From Betaproteobacteria bacterium (GTDB taxonomy: Bacteria > Pseudomonadota > Gammaproteobacteria > Burkholderiales > SG8-39): a stretch of 5,710 nt of DNA. The stretch is taken from assembly GCA_005881355.1 (NCBI GenBank), contig VBDM01000078.1, forward strand, positions 1 through 5,710. Reading direction: 5' to 3'. A program made the position numbers and the translations under genes. Under the pieces are notes generated by a model that was given only the letters and a program-made list of their open reading frames with translations, ran no database searches and was not told where the DNA came from. Positions 5,305-5,710 of this stretch are shown here, piece by piece. Position 1 is the stretch's first letter. Each line of letters opens with the position of its first letter.

Positions 5305-5664
5305 TCAGGCGTCGACCATGACCTTGAATCCGCCCCAGAACATGCGCTTGCCGTCGAACGGCATGTTCTTCGGGTCCATCATCTTCGCCAGGCGTTTGTC
5401 CTTCATGACCTTGGCCATGACGCGGTCGCGATGCGCGCGCGACTTGTACACGACGTACGCGAACACCACCATCTCGCCGGATTTGAGCTTGACGCTCTGC
5501 GGGAACGACGTGCGCTTGCCCGGCTTCACGTCGTCGGCCGCGCACTCGTGGTACTCGAGAGCGCCGTGCTCGCGCCAGATTTTTCCGGACAGCCGCGCCA
5601 GGCTGCGATACGCCGCCAGCTTTCTCTTCGGGACCGGTACCACGACTGCGTCGACGTAATTCAT
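5305..5664 (-). CDS. DUF1428 family protein (YbaA-like)
   Basis: The 119-residue protein reads MNYVDAVVVPVPKRKLAAYR at the start. It also contains KIWREHGALEYHECAADDVKPGK, here split as KIWREHGALEY and HECAADDVKPGK, then TSFPQSVKLK, VVFAYVVYKSRAHRD and MMDPKNMPFDGKRMFWGGF. These blocks run in the order and length of DUF1428, a family with an alpha-beta dimeric-barrel-like fold that includes Escherichia coli YbaA. No enzymatic activity is established that I know of. AAGGAG lies six bases before the ATG at 5662-5664. It is the first gene of the visible sigma-factor operon; its stop is 16 bases before the DGPF start. DUF1428 and DGPF proteins share the same general fold class and often occur with ECF42 factors, which suggests a shared stress or metabolite response. 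The promoter is probably beyond the window edge. Confidence 0.92.
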   Translation of the reverse strand: MNYVDAVVVPVPKRKLAAYRSLARLSGKIWREHGALEYHECAADDVKPGKRTSFPQSVKLKSGEMVVFAYVVYKSRAHRDRVMAKVMKDKRLAKMMDPKNMPFDGKRMFWGGFKVMVDA

Positions 5665-5710
5665 TGGGATCTCCTTGAGTGGTTGTCGAAGCCTACTTTA
5701 CCGCGCCTTC

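Noticed and set aside
5684..5689. TGTCGA, which I recall as a -35-like motif reported for ECF42 target promoters, upstream of the DUF1428 gene.
   Set aside because: It points away from the operon (plus strand), is a single 6-mer, and no matching -10 element could be judged at the window edge.
5693..5710. Possible last five codons and stop (E-G-A-V-K-stop) of a further minus-strand gene.
   Set aside because: Too short at the window edge to distinguish from chance.
1..5710. CRISPR arrays, tRNA or rRNA genes, transposase genes, terminal inverted repeats of insertion sequences.
   Set aside because: None seen on either strand; the only repeat-like structures are the hairpins listed.

Overview
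The window comes from a GC-rich proteobacterium, most likely a betaproteobacterium of the Burkholderiales type. The main clue is a Bug-family (tripartite tricarboxylate transporter) periplasmic binding protein, a family greatly expanded in that group. Other support is the high G/C at third codon positions, GTG starts and clear Shine-Dalgarno sites. The leftmost ~340 bases are visibly less GC-rich and hold gene remnants, which suggests an older accessory or scar region.

Layout from left to right. (1) Bases 2-184, plus strand: the last 60 codons of a RidA/YjgF-family gene cut by the window edge. (2) Bases 185-340: no intact gene. It holds a two-hairpin palindromic element (219-267) and a decayed hicA toxin gene (270-338). 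All later genes are on the minus strand. (3) 341-538: an apparently intact, short HicB-type antitoxin gene beside the broken toxin. (4) 567-1574: Bug-type solute-binding protein with an uncertain start and a possible frameshift at the signal peptide. (5) 1671-2714: exported alpha/beta hydrolase of the dienelactone hydrolase / PAF-acetylhydrolase-like type with a complete catalytic triad. (6) 2804-2908: an orphan C-terminal fragment resembling a GyrI-like effector-binding domain, in frame behind the stop of the next gene. (7) 2909-3316: secreted or membrane-anchored conserved protein of unknown function. (8) 3350-3505: a 51-residue two-helix membrane protein. (9) 3537-4826: an ECF42-type sigma factor with DUF6596 and a C-terminal TPR-like extension. 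(10) 4851-5288: its usual partner, a YCII-related DGPF protein. (11) 5305-5664: a DUF1428 (YbaA-like) protein.

Transcription on the minus strand runs from high to low coordinates. DUF1428, DGPF, ECF42 sigma, the small membrane protein and the unknown secreted protein are separated by only 16, 24, 31 and 33 bases, so they look like one operon. ECF42 factors are known for carrying a fused C-terminal regulatory extension instead of a separate anti-sigma factor, and for sitting beside DGPF genes. The two extra envelope proteins downstream are the part of this locus I would not have predicted. The hydrolase and Bug genes follow after a 194-base gap and look functionally separate. The window suggests no wholly new system. 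The best leads are the sigma operon with its small membrane protein, the solitary HicB beside a decayed hicA, and the nested hairpin holding a stop codon in its loop.
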